From contig QLIY01000083.1 of the NCBI GenBank assembly GCA_003260075.1, forward strand, positions 62,001 to 126,000: a stretch of 64,000 bases of DNA. The letters run 5' to 3'. Positions 12,302 through 24,900 of the stretch are shown piece by piece (the first letter of the stretch is position 1; each line of letters starts with the position of its first letter). The notes under the pieces were generated by a model. The model did not search any database, was not told where the DNA came from, and was given only the letters and a program-made list of their open reading frames with translations. The translations under genes and the position numbers were made by a program. Source of the DNA: Phallusia mammillata. Its lineage: Eukaryota > Chordata > Ascidiacea > Phlebobranchia > Ascidiidae.

Positions 12302-14064
12302 CTATGAACTCTGTTTCTTGGCTTCCAGTTTCAATCTCAAGCTCTCTGGCATCTCTGGTGGAGGGGGTCGTGGCAAGCGGAAGTAGACCTTCACTGAGTC
12401 GTAGATAAACCATTGGAGGGCAGTAAGCGTACCGATCATGATAATACGAGCACCCAATCCCTTCCATACACCTGTTTGGTCATAAAAACATGGCTTTAAA
12501 CAAGGAACTTTTTAGATGACTTTGGTACAGATTAGATTCACAGAAACGTTGGTTTGGTGATACTATTAACTTTCTTAAGTATGTTAAAAAGACAGTGGTA
12601 ATGCCCCAACCAAGGGCCTGTATACTTAGTTTTACACTAAGATAATATGTCCAGTCGTGAAAATAATGAATGTCTTTAAAGCAAACACCCAACACTGATC
12701 ATAAAACAGGTTACACCACTTACCCTTTGGTCCAAGTTTTTTCAGCGCCTCCGTAGCTGTGCTGCCCTTGTCCTTGTTCAAGAGGGACACCACAGAATCA
12801 GCTGGGTGAGAAACAACAGCACAGAACACACCAGCAATGTAACCGGCAACAAAAGTAACAACAAGTTGTTCTCCTTTGCTGCACTCTGCTCTAGGTTTGG
12901 GTACAACAAACTTGTAGAGGGCCTCTACAGTTCGCTCAAAGCAGGCAAACTTCATCATAGTATATGGGATTTGACGACTCCACAATGGCACTATTCCCTT
13001 GTAGAATCTGCGATCAAAGTTATGATTTAACATTTTTTTCAACATGGACAAAGAGTGAGCTACTTACGCAGACCATCCTTCATCGGCCTTCATTTTAGGG
13101 AAGGCTTCCCTCAAAGTATTAGCAAATCCTGGTTGAGTTTGGATTCTAACTTTGCAAGCTTCCATGGGGGAAAGTGCAATGTCAGCAAAAAATTCAGCTG
13201 AAGCACTGGCAGCCAAGTAAAGACTTGTTCGCCAAAGGAAGGTGTTTTCCTATGACAATATAAAATGCATTTCAAAAGCGGTTTTTTTTTATAGGTAGAA
13301 TCATCTCACTGAAATGTAAAAACATTGCTTACTTCTCCAAGAAGGTTGCTGTACAGGCTCTTAAACACTTCATAGAAGCCAAACTTGCAAAGACCCTGCA
13401 TGGAATAACCAATAAAGGTTGGAGCCCAACCCTTCGCCAGGCCTCTAACTCCATCTTCTTTGACAGTTACACGGAATCCATTGAATATGCTTTTGTATTT
13501 TTCTGGCTCAACCTGCCAAATATTAAGACATAATATTCTTGGATGTTTTTTCAGTTATGCTTTATTTTTTATACAGACCAGGGACTAGATATTTCTTTTG
13601 TGACAGTAGTTCATTTCTTTAGCAGAATGATTATTAAGCAAAAAAATATATTTTACAGTATACAATCTTTGACATAAGATAGATAAACTTGTTGAGTACC
13701 TGAATTCTGCACTTGACAAGATCGAGTGGTACAACAGCAGTGTGAGTTAGGCCACAACTTAAAACACCTCCAAATCCGCAGAGTGCAAAATATTTAGCAG
13801 AACCAAATTCACAACTATCTCCATCTACAACAGCAAAGTGGGTAAGTGCTTAGTAAATATATTAAAGACAGTAAACATTAACTTAAAAGAACATCTAGCG
13901 TTTAAACAAGCATGCCTACCTGCAACAGATGCAGCTCCGAAACGCCTCACAACCGTTGATGTTTCAGAAGATTCTGCTGGTGAAGTGCATGGTTCACATC
14001 CAACTTTAAAGAGAGGTGTGTGAAAAGGATTAACTTTAATAGATTCAATAAGTGAATTAACCAT
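12302..14064 (-). CDS. SLC25A3: Mitochondrial phosphate carrier, SLC25A3 paralogue A
   Basis: This gene encodes the inner-membrane carrier that imports inorganic phosphate with protons for ATP synthesis. There are six exons: 14064-13920 (ATG), 13824-13700, 13512-13333, 13249-13068, 13007-12724 and 12471-12302 (stop TAG). All phases agree and give 361 residues, close to the mammalian protein. Three SLC25 repeats are visible. The first two signatures are PLDLVK and PMEACK, and the third is the family-typical variant [13 protein letters not shown], which lacks the usual basic residue. An ungapped N-terminal extension of about 50 residues ([20 protein letters not shown]) precedes the first repeat and may act as a presequence, as in mammals. 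The C terminus reads [19 protein letters not shown]. Introns are short GT-AG. Confidence 0.95.
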
Positions 14065-14938
14065 TTTTAATTTAGCTAGTAAAATCTGAGGAAGAAAAAG
14101 AAATTAAGTTAAGCAGAAGTTAGTTTACCCATTGATTGTTCCTAGGCTAACTACAGGAAATCGCCTACTGGTTTTAATGCAACCTTATTAAACGACTCTA
14201 TATAAGGCAGACTAAACTGATTTATATACCACAACAAGCTTAAACAGTGTTAATCAAGGTGAACTTTTTCGATCACACATTCAACGTAGCTTAAATTTAG
14301 ACCAATGTCACCGTCGTAGAAATCTTTACGTTCGAGCATGTCACTATCGTGACCTCAGCGCTTGCGCAACCATCGTGGGAAAGCCGGCGGAATGACGCAA
14401 AAACTAGAATGCTCAGCTGTGATTGGTCAACACACCCGGAACCTTTAAACGAAATTGAATTCTGCGTTTGTTCTTTAATTATTACGTCACTACCAAAGTG
14501 TGATGTCATTATACTTGACAATTAAACATATGACATTTATAAAAGTGAACCGCAACGACTTGACCTTACGTCAGCTACAGTAAGTAAAAGAGATTTTTAA
14601 GTTAACCGATTAAACGTTATTTACAAACCAAATAATGTTTACGGTATTGATTTCAGTTTAACCGCAGTTTGTGAATGTTTTAAATAATTATGAAGCACCA
14701 AAAAGTAAAAAATAGTTTTTGTTATCCTAAAACAATGTTAAAAAATGTTTTCTATGTGCGATTTAACGTCGTCTGCTGAGTTAAAACGTTGTAATTTCCA
14801 TGCAGGTTCGAGTAATATTGGTGCCCGGGATTAGATAGGATGCGGCACCATTATTTCTAGTTGGTTGGCGTTATTTCTGATCCTTTCGGTAACTTGTGCA
14901 TGAATAAATAATTATTATTTTTTTACAGTAACAATTTT
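14065..14938. promoter_or_regulatory. Divergent upstream region between SLC25A3 A and the + strand broken gene
   Basis: This stretch separates two divergently oriented starts. TATAAAAG at 14538-14545 faces right and could be a TATA box for the + strand gene. A polypyrimidine tract and CAG acceptor at 14925-14938 imply a 5' noncoding exon upstream. No element for the leftward carrier start can be named with confidence. Confidence 0.35.
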
Positions 14939-15406
14939 CTATAATGTCTGCCAAGAAATTTACTTCTTTCAATTTGTCTACTTCTGTCGCACAAACTGAG
15001 TCTTGTGAAAAGAACCTTTGACAGGATTCTTATGGAAACCCCGAACGTGGTTAAGGTATCTTGTTCACACCTTTTTTACATTCAAGTTTGAGATTATGAA
15101 TGCAAAACTAGCTCATAATTCAGTCTTTTATTCAATTTAAAAACTGTTTTAAAACACAATCAGAAGGCCGTAGGACCAACACTGTTTGATATCAGAAAAC
15201 AAAATGAAATCTCTGCAATGGAAAACAACAAGAAAATGAAATCTCTGCAATGGAAAACAACAAGAAATACGAAACAAAAAGTGTTTCATCAAATGGCCTT
15301 GATAAAACATCTACAATCTTGCAAAATGCACAAAGATTTTAATTTAACAAAAAAAGCTTGGTTGACAGTGTATACAACATTTTGTTTATCTGCAAACAAT
15401 ACTTGA
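14939..15406 (+). pseudogene. Unrecognised small gene with two frame-breaking lesions
   Basis: An exon-like segment 14939-15055 starts ATG at 14944 (MSAKKFTSFNLSTSVAQTE) but stops after 25 codons. One extra base near 15008 explains this, because the next frame continues as TFDRILMETPNVVK up to a GT donor at 15056. A second segment starts at 15164 after an ATCAG acceptor in the matching phase, reading KAVGPTLFDIRKQNEISAME. It is then shifted by an exact 32-bp tandem duplication (15201-15232 and 15233-15264). With a single copy the frame would end at TAA 15340-15342; as written it runs on to 15406. I do not recognise the family. It may be a decayed gene, a null allele, or sequencing and assembly error. 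Confidence 0.45.
15201..15264. repeat. Exact 32-bp tandem duplication
   Basis: The unit begins AAAATGAAATCTCTGCAATG and is present twice without a difference. Because 32 is not a multiple of three it shifts the reading frame of the exon-like segment that contains it. Confidence 0.9.
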
Positions 15407-16107
15407 AGTCACAATTTTTCACAAACTTACGTATTTTGGCATTAACAGTACCTAAATTATTAGCAGCAAACCTAATCATTAAGTATTGTCATAGATGGGA
15501 CACTAACGCTTACTAAAACACAAACAATATATTTATTAACACATTAATAGTCTTGTATGCTGACATCTTATCACCTTGAAATAAACCTCAAACTGATTGA
15601 CAACGTTACCCTAAAGTCTGCACAAGATGCACCACAACTAACAACAAAAAGTGCATTTTCTCAAAAATCTTAACTAGTGTTTTGCCTTTGTTATAAGTAT
15701 GTTTAAAAAGTTGTAGTAAAACATAGTTGAAATAAAAGTGGGATAATGATATGATATATTTCTGGTATTTACTTGGTTGTAAGCCGCATGTTGAGGTGTA
15801 AAAAATGACACATGTAAAGCAAATTTGCATCAAAATGCTGGACGGTTAAAAAAATATTTTTAACTGACATTCGAAATACATGCCGTATCAACAGTGAGGT
15901 AAAACACTTTATAACATGCGGTTTACGATCAATTAAATAGGGTAAAAATATATCTCAATTTAAAATAAAACATAAGTGCTTTGGCTCTCGAAGTGCATGT
16001 GGTTAAAACATGTGCAATATTTGTTTTACATTAAATTTTGTTTGATGAAACCATGTTAGCATTTCATATTAAACATACACAAATATAAAAATATTTTGTA
16101 CTATCAG

Positions 16108-17735
16108 TTATTGTTGGGCCAGTTTTAGCCTGAGTCTCTCTGGCATCTCTGGTGGTGGGGGCCTCGGCATCCGCAAGTAAACTTTTACTGAATCATAGAC
16201 AAACCATTGTAAGGCAGTAATTGACCCAATCATAAGGATACGGGTGGACAATCCCTTCCAAATCCCTAGAAAATATGGATTCAAGTTCACAAAGGAATAA
16301 ACATGCAATACAATTGCTATGTTGACATATAATTGGTTTACTTTATATTGGACTGAAACAAAATCAATATTTCCAGTGCAGAACTAGTTACAACACAACT
16401 TCAATAAAGTGCCTTTAATATAAAATTGTTTCTAATTAGAATAAGTTTGCTGCTTTAAAACAAAACATGGATTACTTCTAAAAATAGGAACCACAAATAT
16501 TCAGAACCACAAACAATCAAAAAATTTAACCAAACACACACCTTTAAATCCCAATTTTTTAAGAGCTTCCATTGATGTGCTTCCTTGGTCTTTATTTAAC
16601 ATCGAAACAACTGAATCTGATGGATGCGATGCAACAGCACAGAAAACACCAGCTATATATCCAGCAATGAATGTGACAATAAGTTGTTCCCCTTTACTGC
16701 ATTCCTCTTTTGGCTTAGGAACAATGTGTTTGTAAATGGCTTCAATGGTGCGTTCGAAGCAAGCAAATTTTATCATTGTGTATGGTATCTGTCTTCCCCA
16801 AAGTGGCGTGATTCCTTTATAAAACCTGAAAGGAGGATATAAGACATACATATGTTATGTATACTGTACTAGTTTTGTAAACCTAATACCCTAGTGCAAG
16901 GATCTTTAAAGTACATGAAGCAGGTTGTAGAAGAAATCATTACTATTGTGTCAAAAAACAAGCCCAGCGGAAGACATACTCCATACCCCTTAATTTGCAC
17001 TAAACACAGAGATTTCAACCTTGATATCCATAGTGATAAGCATTTTTACAAATTAACCAAATCAAACCTTTCCAATATTAAGGAATTTTCTTGTCCTGGT
17101 CTCATGATCGTTAAAAATTCAGCAATTTGACTATCCTAAGCAAAACTTTAAAGAAGTTTACATGACCCAATGATAAATGTATAGGCTTTTCTTATGAATG
17201 TTCCAGATAGCCTACAACAACCTATTTTGATCATGTGAAGTGTCAAAAAAATAGCAAAATGTTAGCAATGGCAATGTTTTAGTTTCAACAAAAACTTTGC
17301 TAGACTTAACCTTGGGGGAATAAAGTCTTGTCTCGGCCATAGGTAATATCCCTACAAATACCCTTCTACCTTCTAAAATATGTCAGTATAAATTACATTA
17401 AAACATTTGACTTATGGGCTTAAATTTCCCACTAGCTCCCTTAAGTGGCAAAATGTTTAAACCATGTGCTCAGTTTTATAAAACTTTTATTGTTTAAGGA
17501 TGCAAATAATATACCAATACAATGTAATGCTTAAACTTAAGGGTTAGCCCCTATTTTTGTTTTAAAAAAACTTACGCTGCCCAGCCTTCTTGTGCTTTCA
17601 TTTTTGGGAACGCTTCTCTTAAGTTATTTGCAAACCCGGGCTGAGTCTGAATTCTGACTTTGCAAGCTTCCATGGGTGAGAGAGTGATATCAGCAAAGAA
17701 TTCAGCTGATGCACTTGCAGCTAAATACACAGATG

Positions 17736-17777
<42 letters not shown>

Positions 17778-18446
17778 AAATTCATTGAATGTACTTTCTG
17801 CTACTATCTTTTGATATCTTGTTGTACGCTATGTGGCACTAGCTACAGCTAAACTGGCACTATGGCACAATATGTATCAATAACAGTGTTTAAGTGTGAC
17901 TTACTTCTCCAAGAACATCACTGTAAAGTGATTTGAAAACTTCATATAAGCCAAACTTAAAAAGGCCTTGCATTGAGTATCCAATGAATGTTGGAGACCA
18001 TCCTTTTACCAATCCTCTCATACCTTCTTCTTGAAATGTAACTCGAAAGCCATGGAAAGTATTTTTATACTTTGTAGGATCAACCTTGGGAAGCACAGCA
18101 CAAATTTTATGTCTATACACCAAATGTGGTAAAACACCAACGCCTTTACACAAAATATTGCTCAGTTACCTGAATTCGACATTTGACCACATCTAGAGGA
18201 GTAAATGCAGTATGGGTTGTCCCACAGCTAAGAATCCCACCAAGACCACATAGTGCAAAATACTTTCCACTGCCGAATTCACAACTAAAATTATCTGCCA
18301 AAACAAAATTTGTATGTTAATGACATCCTTGGATATATAGTGCACAGTATTGTTATTTCATCACTCTGTTACTAGCAATGTGATACATACATACCTTGAT
18401 CAGTTGCAGATTGAAGGACTTTTTTCTGTCCTATAGTTTCAGACAT
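16108..18446 (-). CDS. SLC25A3: Mitochondrial phosphate carrier, SLC25A3 paralogue B
   Basis: This is a second phosphate carrier gene directly upstream of paralogue A on the same strand. Exons are 18446-18395 (ATG), 18294-18170, 18084-17905, 17737-17576 (cut), 16825-16542 and 16265-16108 (stop TAA). Intron positions and phases are identical to paralogue A, so the pair arose by tandem duplication of an intron-containing gene. Signatures PLDVVK, PMEACK and SHPSDSVVSMLNK are present. The first exon encodes only 17 residues (MSETIGQKKVLQSATDQ) against 48 in A, so a presequence is probably absent or different. The intact product would be about 326 residues. Exon 4 lacks its first 20 nt and its acceptor, where a 39-G run (17738-17776) intervenes. 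I consider that an assembly gap, not a mutation. Confidence 0.93.
17738..17776. repeat. 39-base poly-G run cutting SLC25A3 B exon 4
   Basis: The G run replaces the first 20 nt of exon 4 and the 3' splice site. Paralogue A shows exactly how much exon is missing (182 against 162 nt). Confidence 0.85.
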
Positions 18447-18510
18447 TTTAACAGTTGATGAAGTTGTATTGGTCTTGAAGTTTCAGTTCTAGTTGTGAAC
18501 TTTCTGTATC

Positions 18511-19581
18511 TGTTCAAACACATACAATACTTTTACATTTGTTCCCGACCCACGCGTATGGTTAATTTTCCAAAAGTAACTCATATTTAATGTGAACATT
18601 GTACAACAACAAACGTCTTAAATTAACCTGAAGCCCAAACTTCGGCCAACGCCATATTTTCTGTGAATGAAACTGCAGTCCAGTTTATATTCAAGGCGAA
18701 TAAAATTCCCGTCTGTGACGTAGCCTCGCTTTGGCTTGCGCAATGCTCTGACATCACGGGCTGATGACGCAATGCTTCCTTCTGAGGTCGTGTTGCTATG
18801 CGGGCAGGAAAGTAGGCTACGCTGGGCCTGACTTCCCCACAGAACTATGATGTCATTTTCGTCGTTGATCTACTATTGCTCGGTTTCTGTGGACGCAACA
18901 ATACGATAGCGCTGATCGCTGATGAGGAGGAGAAAAGGGACTGCTGTAAAGGTTGTTTAAACCTGTTTCACGTATGAATTTTGTAACTCTTGTTGATGCT
19001 TTTTCTAACACCCAATGGGTTGCGCTGTCTTTCAAACCAAAACTTGGAGTGGCTTTGGGGGGGGGGTCTGTTCAAAGTTCAAACACATATAATACTTTTA
19101 CGTTTGTTCCCGACCCACGCGTATGGTTAAATTTCCAACAGTAACTCATATTTAATGTGAACATTGTACACCAACAAAACGTCTTAAATTAACCTGAAGC
19201 CCAAACTTCGGCTAACGCCATATTTTCTGTGAATGAAACTGCAGTCCATCCTGTTTATATTCAAGGGAATAAAATGCCCGTCTGTGACGTAGCCTCGCTT
19301 TGGCTGACGCAATGTTCTGACATCACGGACTGGTGACGCAATGCTTCCTTCTAAGGTCGTGGGTCTGACTTCCCCACAGAACTATGATGTCATTTTTCGT
19401 CGTTGAACTACCGTCGTTCGTTTTCTGTTGACGCAACAATACATAGCGATGATCAGGTGGAGAAAAGGGACTGGAAAAGTTGTTTAAACCTGTTTCACGT
19501 ATGAATTTTGTAACACTTATTGATGCTTTATCTAACACCCAGTGGGTTGCGTTGTCTTTCAAACCAAAACCTAGGGTGGCT
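18511..19581. repeat. Direct near-duplicate around a 10-G run, upstream of SLC25A3 B
   Basis: The segment 18511-19056 recurs as 19076-19581 with SNPs and short indels; both contain GACCCACGCGTATGGTTAA and GTCTGTGACGTAGCCTCGC. The separator is G 19057-19066. The region is the 5' flank of SLC25A3 B and is probably one locus seen as two alleles. Confidence 0.85.
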
Positions 19582-20040
19582 TCTGCCGTCAATGTCGTGA
19601 GAAATTTTCGTCGTTAAGTCGTTTTTGAAGAATGCAATTATCATCATGTTTGGGGACTTGATGACAAAATGCAGGTGTAATTGAAAATGATAAATCTCTT
19701 TTGTGACCGTCAGTAAAGTTACATCGTACCCCACAAATGTCGGAAACAGAAGTGTAGTTTGTTAGAGTACCGCAAACGTATTGTTTTGCTGCCTATATCT
19801 TGAACAGTTTGTCTTTAGCATCCAATCTTGGGCATGAGTACAAAAGGTCCAGGGTGTCACGACGCCTTTATCAAAAACCTTCGCTATGTGCGGACCGAGA
19901 GCTAACGTGTGCTGGCCGAGTGTGTTTCAGCATAGGCTATTTGAGTAGGCATTTTGAGATATTTGAGTTTTGTGTATTTTGTTAAGCTTTGCCATCTGAA
20001 TATTCTTATCTTACCCGGCTCACTGTCATAGCTTTTTAAC

Positions 20041-20118
20041 GGGGTTCGAACCCAGGACGAATTCTGATCAAGGTTTTTTATGACTGTTTGTAGGTCAGAC
20101 CCGCTGGACCATTCGACC
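20041..20118 (-). repeat. tRNA-like sequence with A and B boxes
   Basis: On the minus strand TGGTCCAGCGG fits an A-box and GGTTCGAACCC fits a B-box, about 50 nt apart. No full cloverleaf closes. A tRNA-derived SINE head or tRNA pseudogene is the likely identity. Confidence 0.45.
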
Positions 20119-20249
20119 AAGTTCTATAAATCTGTATCTAATATCCATAAAGCGCGCTTTGTAACGAAAGCACGAATTTATTGTTGTGTTCCGCAAGGTG
20201 GAGCTGGTAATACGTATTAGAAGACCGCGCAACGTTGAGCACATGGTAA

Positions 20250-20854
20250 AAGGGTAGGTACGTACATATGCATAGAACACGGACATATCAAATCGCAAAT
20301 AGGTCCGTGGGAGCAGGAATTGCATTGGGCTGCAAATTTTAAAAGGACAAAACGCGGGGGGGGGGGGAGTATTCGTCAGGCGAGTGGGATTTTGGTAATG
20401 TTAAAGTAATGACAAAGAATCCGATGATTGAGGAATAGCTAATGCAAAAAAATCCTGCTAAAACATTGAATAAATAAAGTTTTTTTTTAGTATTTATGTT
20501 AAACTCCATTTTCGAAATTTCTTGACCATTCTTTGGAACATAAATACTACATAAGTTTGGTTTAGCACTAAAACCGTGTGGCGCCAAGGCAAAAAGTTGG
20601 CCACCTCAAACTACCTGCACAAAATTGCAAAACGTAGCTTCTGCATGCAAGCCAAGGGTGCACGGCTACCGGTAGACATTGACCAGTCCATGCATGTTTG
20701 TGTTGAGTAACAAGACCGATCAGTGATGAGTGACAGCACGATGAGGGGGGGGGGGCGTACATATGCATAGAACACGGACATATCGAATCGCAAATAGGTC
20801 CGAGGGAGCAGGAATTGCATTGGGCTGCAAATTTTAAAAGGACAAAACGCGTAC
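20250..20854. repeat. Direct duplicate separated by an inserted chunk between two poly-G runs
   Basis: The segment ending at 20355 (CATATGCATAGAACACGGAC to GGACAAAACGCG) recurs at 20756-20854. Between the copies are G 20356-20367, an unrelated chunk 20368-20744, and G 20745-20755. The chunk is an inverted copy of 22839-23206. Confidence 0.8.
20368..20744. repeat. Inverted copy of 22839-23206
   Basis: Read in reverse complement it begins like CATCGTGCTGTCACTCATCA and ends like CTCGCCTGACGAATA, matching 22839-23206 with small differences. The copy here keeps sequence (about 20485-20560) that is replaced by G 23069-23084 in the other. It looks like a misplaced allelic contig. Confidence 0.8.
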
Positions 20855-21997
20855 ACAACAAAATGCGATAAACAAAGCCAACAAATACGAATGCATTGAT
20901 TGAAAACTGGCGATTCAGTAGAAAGGGTAAAAAGTATAAGCTCGTAAAGTCGTGTAATACAGTAAAAAAACGAGTGACGTTAAATGCATGTGAAATAGCA
21001 TTGCCTAAAACGAAACCCAAAGTACATGCCCGAAACAAAAATTGCCGAAATCTGGACCAAGTTTAATTTACCGAGATGAAAACGCAAAGTGGTAAAACCC
21101 GAATCAAGCCTGTTATATTCAAACTGAAACCTTAATCAAGCCTTAAATACCCGTCCAGAATTGCAACTCTGCCTCCAATTGTGGTACTTGGTTATGACAA
21201 AGTTTGTGGTGGTTACCATGAAGAAAATAGGAATGAAATCAAAACGATCTGCTACAAGATGAAATTGAAAAAGCATATTTTTACATAACATAATACATCT
21301 AAAGCGGGTTGCGTGCAAGCAAGTGCAGCCAACAGACCTGTTTCAAACACTTCTGTATATTAAATAGACAAAGACCGCACCTACATAAGTGAATTCAAAA
21401 TCTCGTTTCAATTTCAATAGGATTTAGAAAAGGCACAAGCGGTGCGGTAAAAGTAGGCTACTGGTCACAGTGAAGAAAAACCAACAATCCCACTACCGTT
21501 AACTGCATACAATTGAACCGTTAATCGGTTGCAGTAAAACATACACTTACTAAAAGTTAGCCAAAAAAACTAAAAGTTAGCCAAACAAACTTTGGTGAAG
21601 TGCTATTTAGGTAGCCTAGCTTAGTATCCATTCAACATAATATTGACTTTTTTCACTCTGAGTCACCATTTTGGACATAAACACAAGTTCTATCTGAATA
21701 AGACATTTTTATAGCGAAATATTACTTATATATCTTGAATAAGGAGGTTGAAAATTTTTTAACCTGGAAATAAATGTTTCCAAACTTGAATTTGTGACTA
21801 ATCGCACTTCTTTGTCGCTGGCTGTTCCCAATAGCATTTCAAAAACCTTGGCCTTCCTTTGACCTATCAAGTGATTCACGCAGTAGTGTAATGTACCAGC
21901 AGGGCGCGCGGCAGACAAATGCTTTGGAATATCCCTTGCAATTGTACCATAATGCTAAGTTTTTTGTTGTGTTGTTTGGTTGGCACTTTCCTAAGCT

Positions 21998-24900
21998 TTA
22001 TTCGACTACTACCGCTTTTCGATGATTCTTGTCCAGATAGGCTTGCAGCCCTCCACAGGCTCGTTGCAAATCAGCCATGAATGCAGGAACTCCAGTCTAC
22101 AGCACAAATTTGGTGGTGGTATTAATAATCATAACATCATTTTTTTATATAGGGGTAAAGGTACCTATAGCAAGCTTGTCGGTCAATACTAACTTACCAC
22201 CTGTTAAAGCGGTTCTGGATATAGGGAAATGTTTTGCTATTGATAAGTGGGTTAAATGTTATAAGTCCATCATGTATGATGGTTGGGCCTACCGATACCC
22301 CAACATTACAACAGAGCAGTTTTATTTTGATTTTCTTTGAGTGGCCTACAAACATATTTTTTACAAGGATTTTCTATGAGTGGCTTACAAACATATATTT
22401 GCAATCTCATTTTTACAGGTTATCACTTTATTACAATTTTCAAAAATCCAAACGTAGCCTAGCCTACCTTTGCTGCCCAATTCACCAGCCAGGATGGAAG
22501 GTTGCCTCTCGGGTCGTCGTAATACTGAATGTACGCTGTAAGTAAATAAGACTTAAAACAAATGTTCACAATATCATTGGGCCATCGGGTACGGCCTAAG
22601 TGTACCTGGATGCCAACCATTCTGACTTAGTTAGTTCATAGGACACGTGTAACGTGTTAGGCCTACTGTTAACTTGTCGGCACGACGTAGGCCTATACCG
22701 GAACATAAGACCATTTGATGAATGGCAATGCCGACAACACAATCACAAGCAAGCAGATTTGCAGTTCCGGTGGTGATCGGATATTTAAATGTAGCATGAT
22801 TTCGTTGAGTGTCGATTAATTATACACGAACCACTCATCGTGCTGTCACTCATCACTGATCGGTCTTGTTACTCAACACAAGCATGCAGTAGCCTACAAC
22901 GTGCATGGGCTGGTCAATGTCTACCGGTAGCCGTGCACCCTTGGCTTGCATGCAAAAGCTACGTTTTGCAATTTTGTGCAGATAGTTTTGAGGTGGTCAA
23001 GTTTGAGGTTTTTGCCTTGGCGCCACACGGTTTTGGTGCTAAATCAAACTGATGTAGTATTTAAGTTCGGGGGGGGGGGGGGGGCAAAAAAACTTAATTT
23101 ATTCAATGTTTTTAGCAGATTTTTTACATTAGTTATTCCTCAATCATCGGATTCTTTGTCATTAGGCTACTATAACATTAACGAAACCCCACTCGCCTGA
23201 CGAATAGCCTACTCTATGAAAACAACAAAACATAAAATGTCAACCCAAAAGTAGCGTAGAGTCATTTTTAGCCTCAGCTACGCCGCACCACCCAGTTGAA
23301 GGGGGGGGGGAAAATGTCAACCCAAAAGTAGCGGAGAGTCATTTTTAGCCTCAGCTACGCCGAACCACCCAGTTGAACCAACCCAACTGAAGCAGCTACC
23401 CAAGCGTCGCTAAACGCCCCATAATTACCTTTAGTTCCTTTGCCGTTCCACAGCTCGAGAGCAAGCGACTGGTGATAATCGCTAACCCGAATCGCTCCTT
23501 TCTTCTCCGGTACATTGTGTTTCGTCACACTGTGCATGACGATCACGATGAAGTCTTTACCGTTTTGTTTGATTCGCCTTGTCTCACGAGCATAAACGTA
23601 CTGAAATTTGGGTCGGAATAGGGCAGTTAAGGAAACAAGTGACATATCTTGACATAACGACAAAAAACTATCACACAAATTTTGCAGTAATGTGTATGGG
23701 TGTCATTGATTTGGCCAATTTGTTGTGTACCTGGCAAAACGCATAGAGAATTTTGCATTACAATATCACAGTTTAGTTAACCCTACGTTCATAGTGTTCT
23801 TAACTGAAAAAAAAAACAGTCCCAATAATTATCTTATTTGGGAACCAAACAATCTTTCATTTTTATGTCATTTAAAAGGATACGTCTCGATTTGTCAGTG
23901 GCCATGGAAAGTCGACGTTAAAGTAGATAACATCGGGTCCTATTTGGTTCTTCTGTACAACGTAGAGTTCTGCACAAAGTACAAAAGCAATTAAACCGTC
24001 GCCTGCAAACGCATGATTTAAAAAGTGGACTTTGAAATGTTCTGAACTCAGCAGCAGAAAATTCCAGCCAAAAAACTCCCAAGCTTCCAATAACGGAAGG
24101 TCCAACTAAGTTGAGCGTTTAAAGTCCAAGGTATCTGTGCACAAGGAAAATGTACACAGCTGACGGTAAATTCTTATTGCAACATCGCCCTATATCACAG
24201 CATTCAGGCGGTCACTGACCCAAGCCAAACAATGTTTAAATTTCGACACGCGAGCAGCATTAGCAAACATTTGCAATCATCATACCTGTGACATAATTGT
24301 CCCAAACCACCCGGTATTGGTTGTCGAGGAACACAGCTGCTATCTGATCAGGTGTTGCATTAGGCAGCGTTGCGTATAACTTATACTGATAAAGTCCAGC
24401 ATTCTGCATATAAAAACATAAATGGTTGCGACTTAAGCATTTACCAAAACGTCTGAAAAACAGCATGTCCGTATTGTGCGTATATTTGGGGCGTTATATT
24501 CCCCAATATATTATAAATAGTGTAACGTGAAAAATGAAGCAAATTGACTAATTCCAGTAGCAGCAAAATTTCGCGAGTTGAATTGTTTGAATGTTCTAGA
24601 ACTAGTGAGTAAGGGTGTTAGGGGCACTTGAACAGATCAAGCGATGAGTCATTTGTTTACGCAAGCCTATTCACCCACATACCTATTTCAAGACCTCGAT
24701 AGGACCCTTGAGAATAATTTACCAATTCACTCCAACTATGTACCACACACAATGTGCAATCAAACGTAAACCAACGTAACATGTAATCGTTTACCAACTT
24801 GCTAAAAGGCTCCTGTTCCCCATTTTTTAATACATTTTGGAAAAGCAACAGACAGTCAATTGACACGTCAGGTCAGTAATGCAGGTTTTTAACTTTAGCT

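Noticed and set aside
20568-21038. 156-codon minus strand frame rich in hydrophobic residues
   Set aside because: It spans a poly-G run and a misplaced contig, so it is not a continuous genomic frame.
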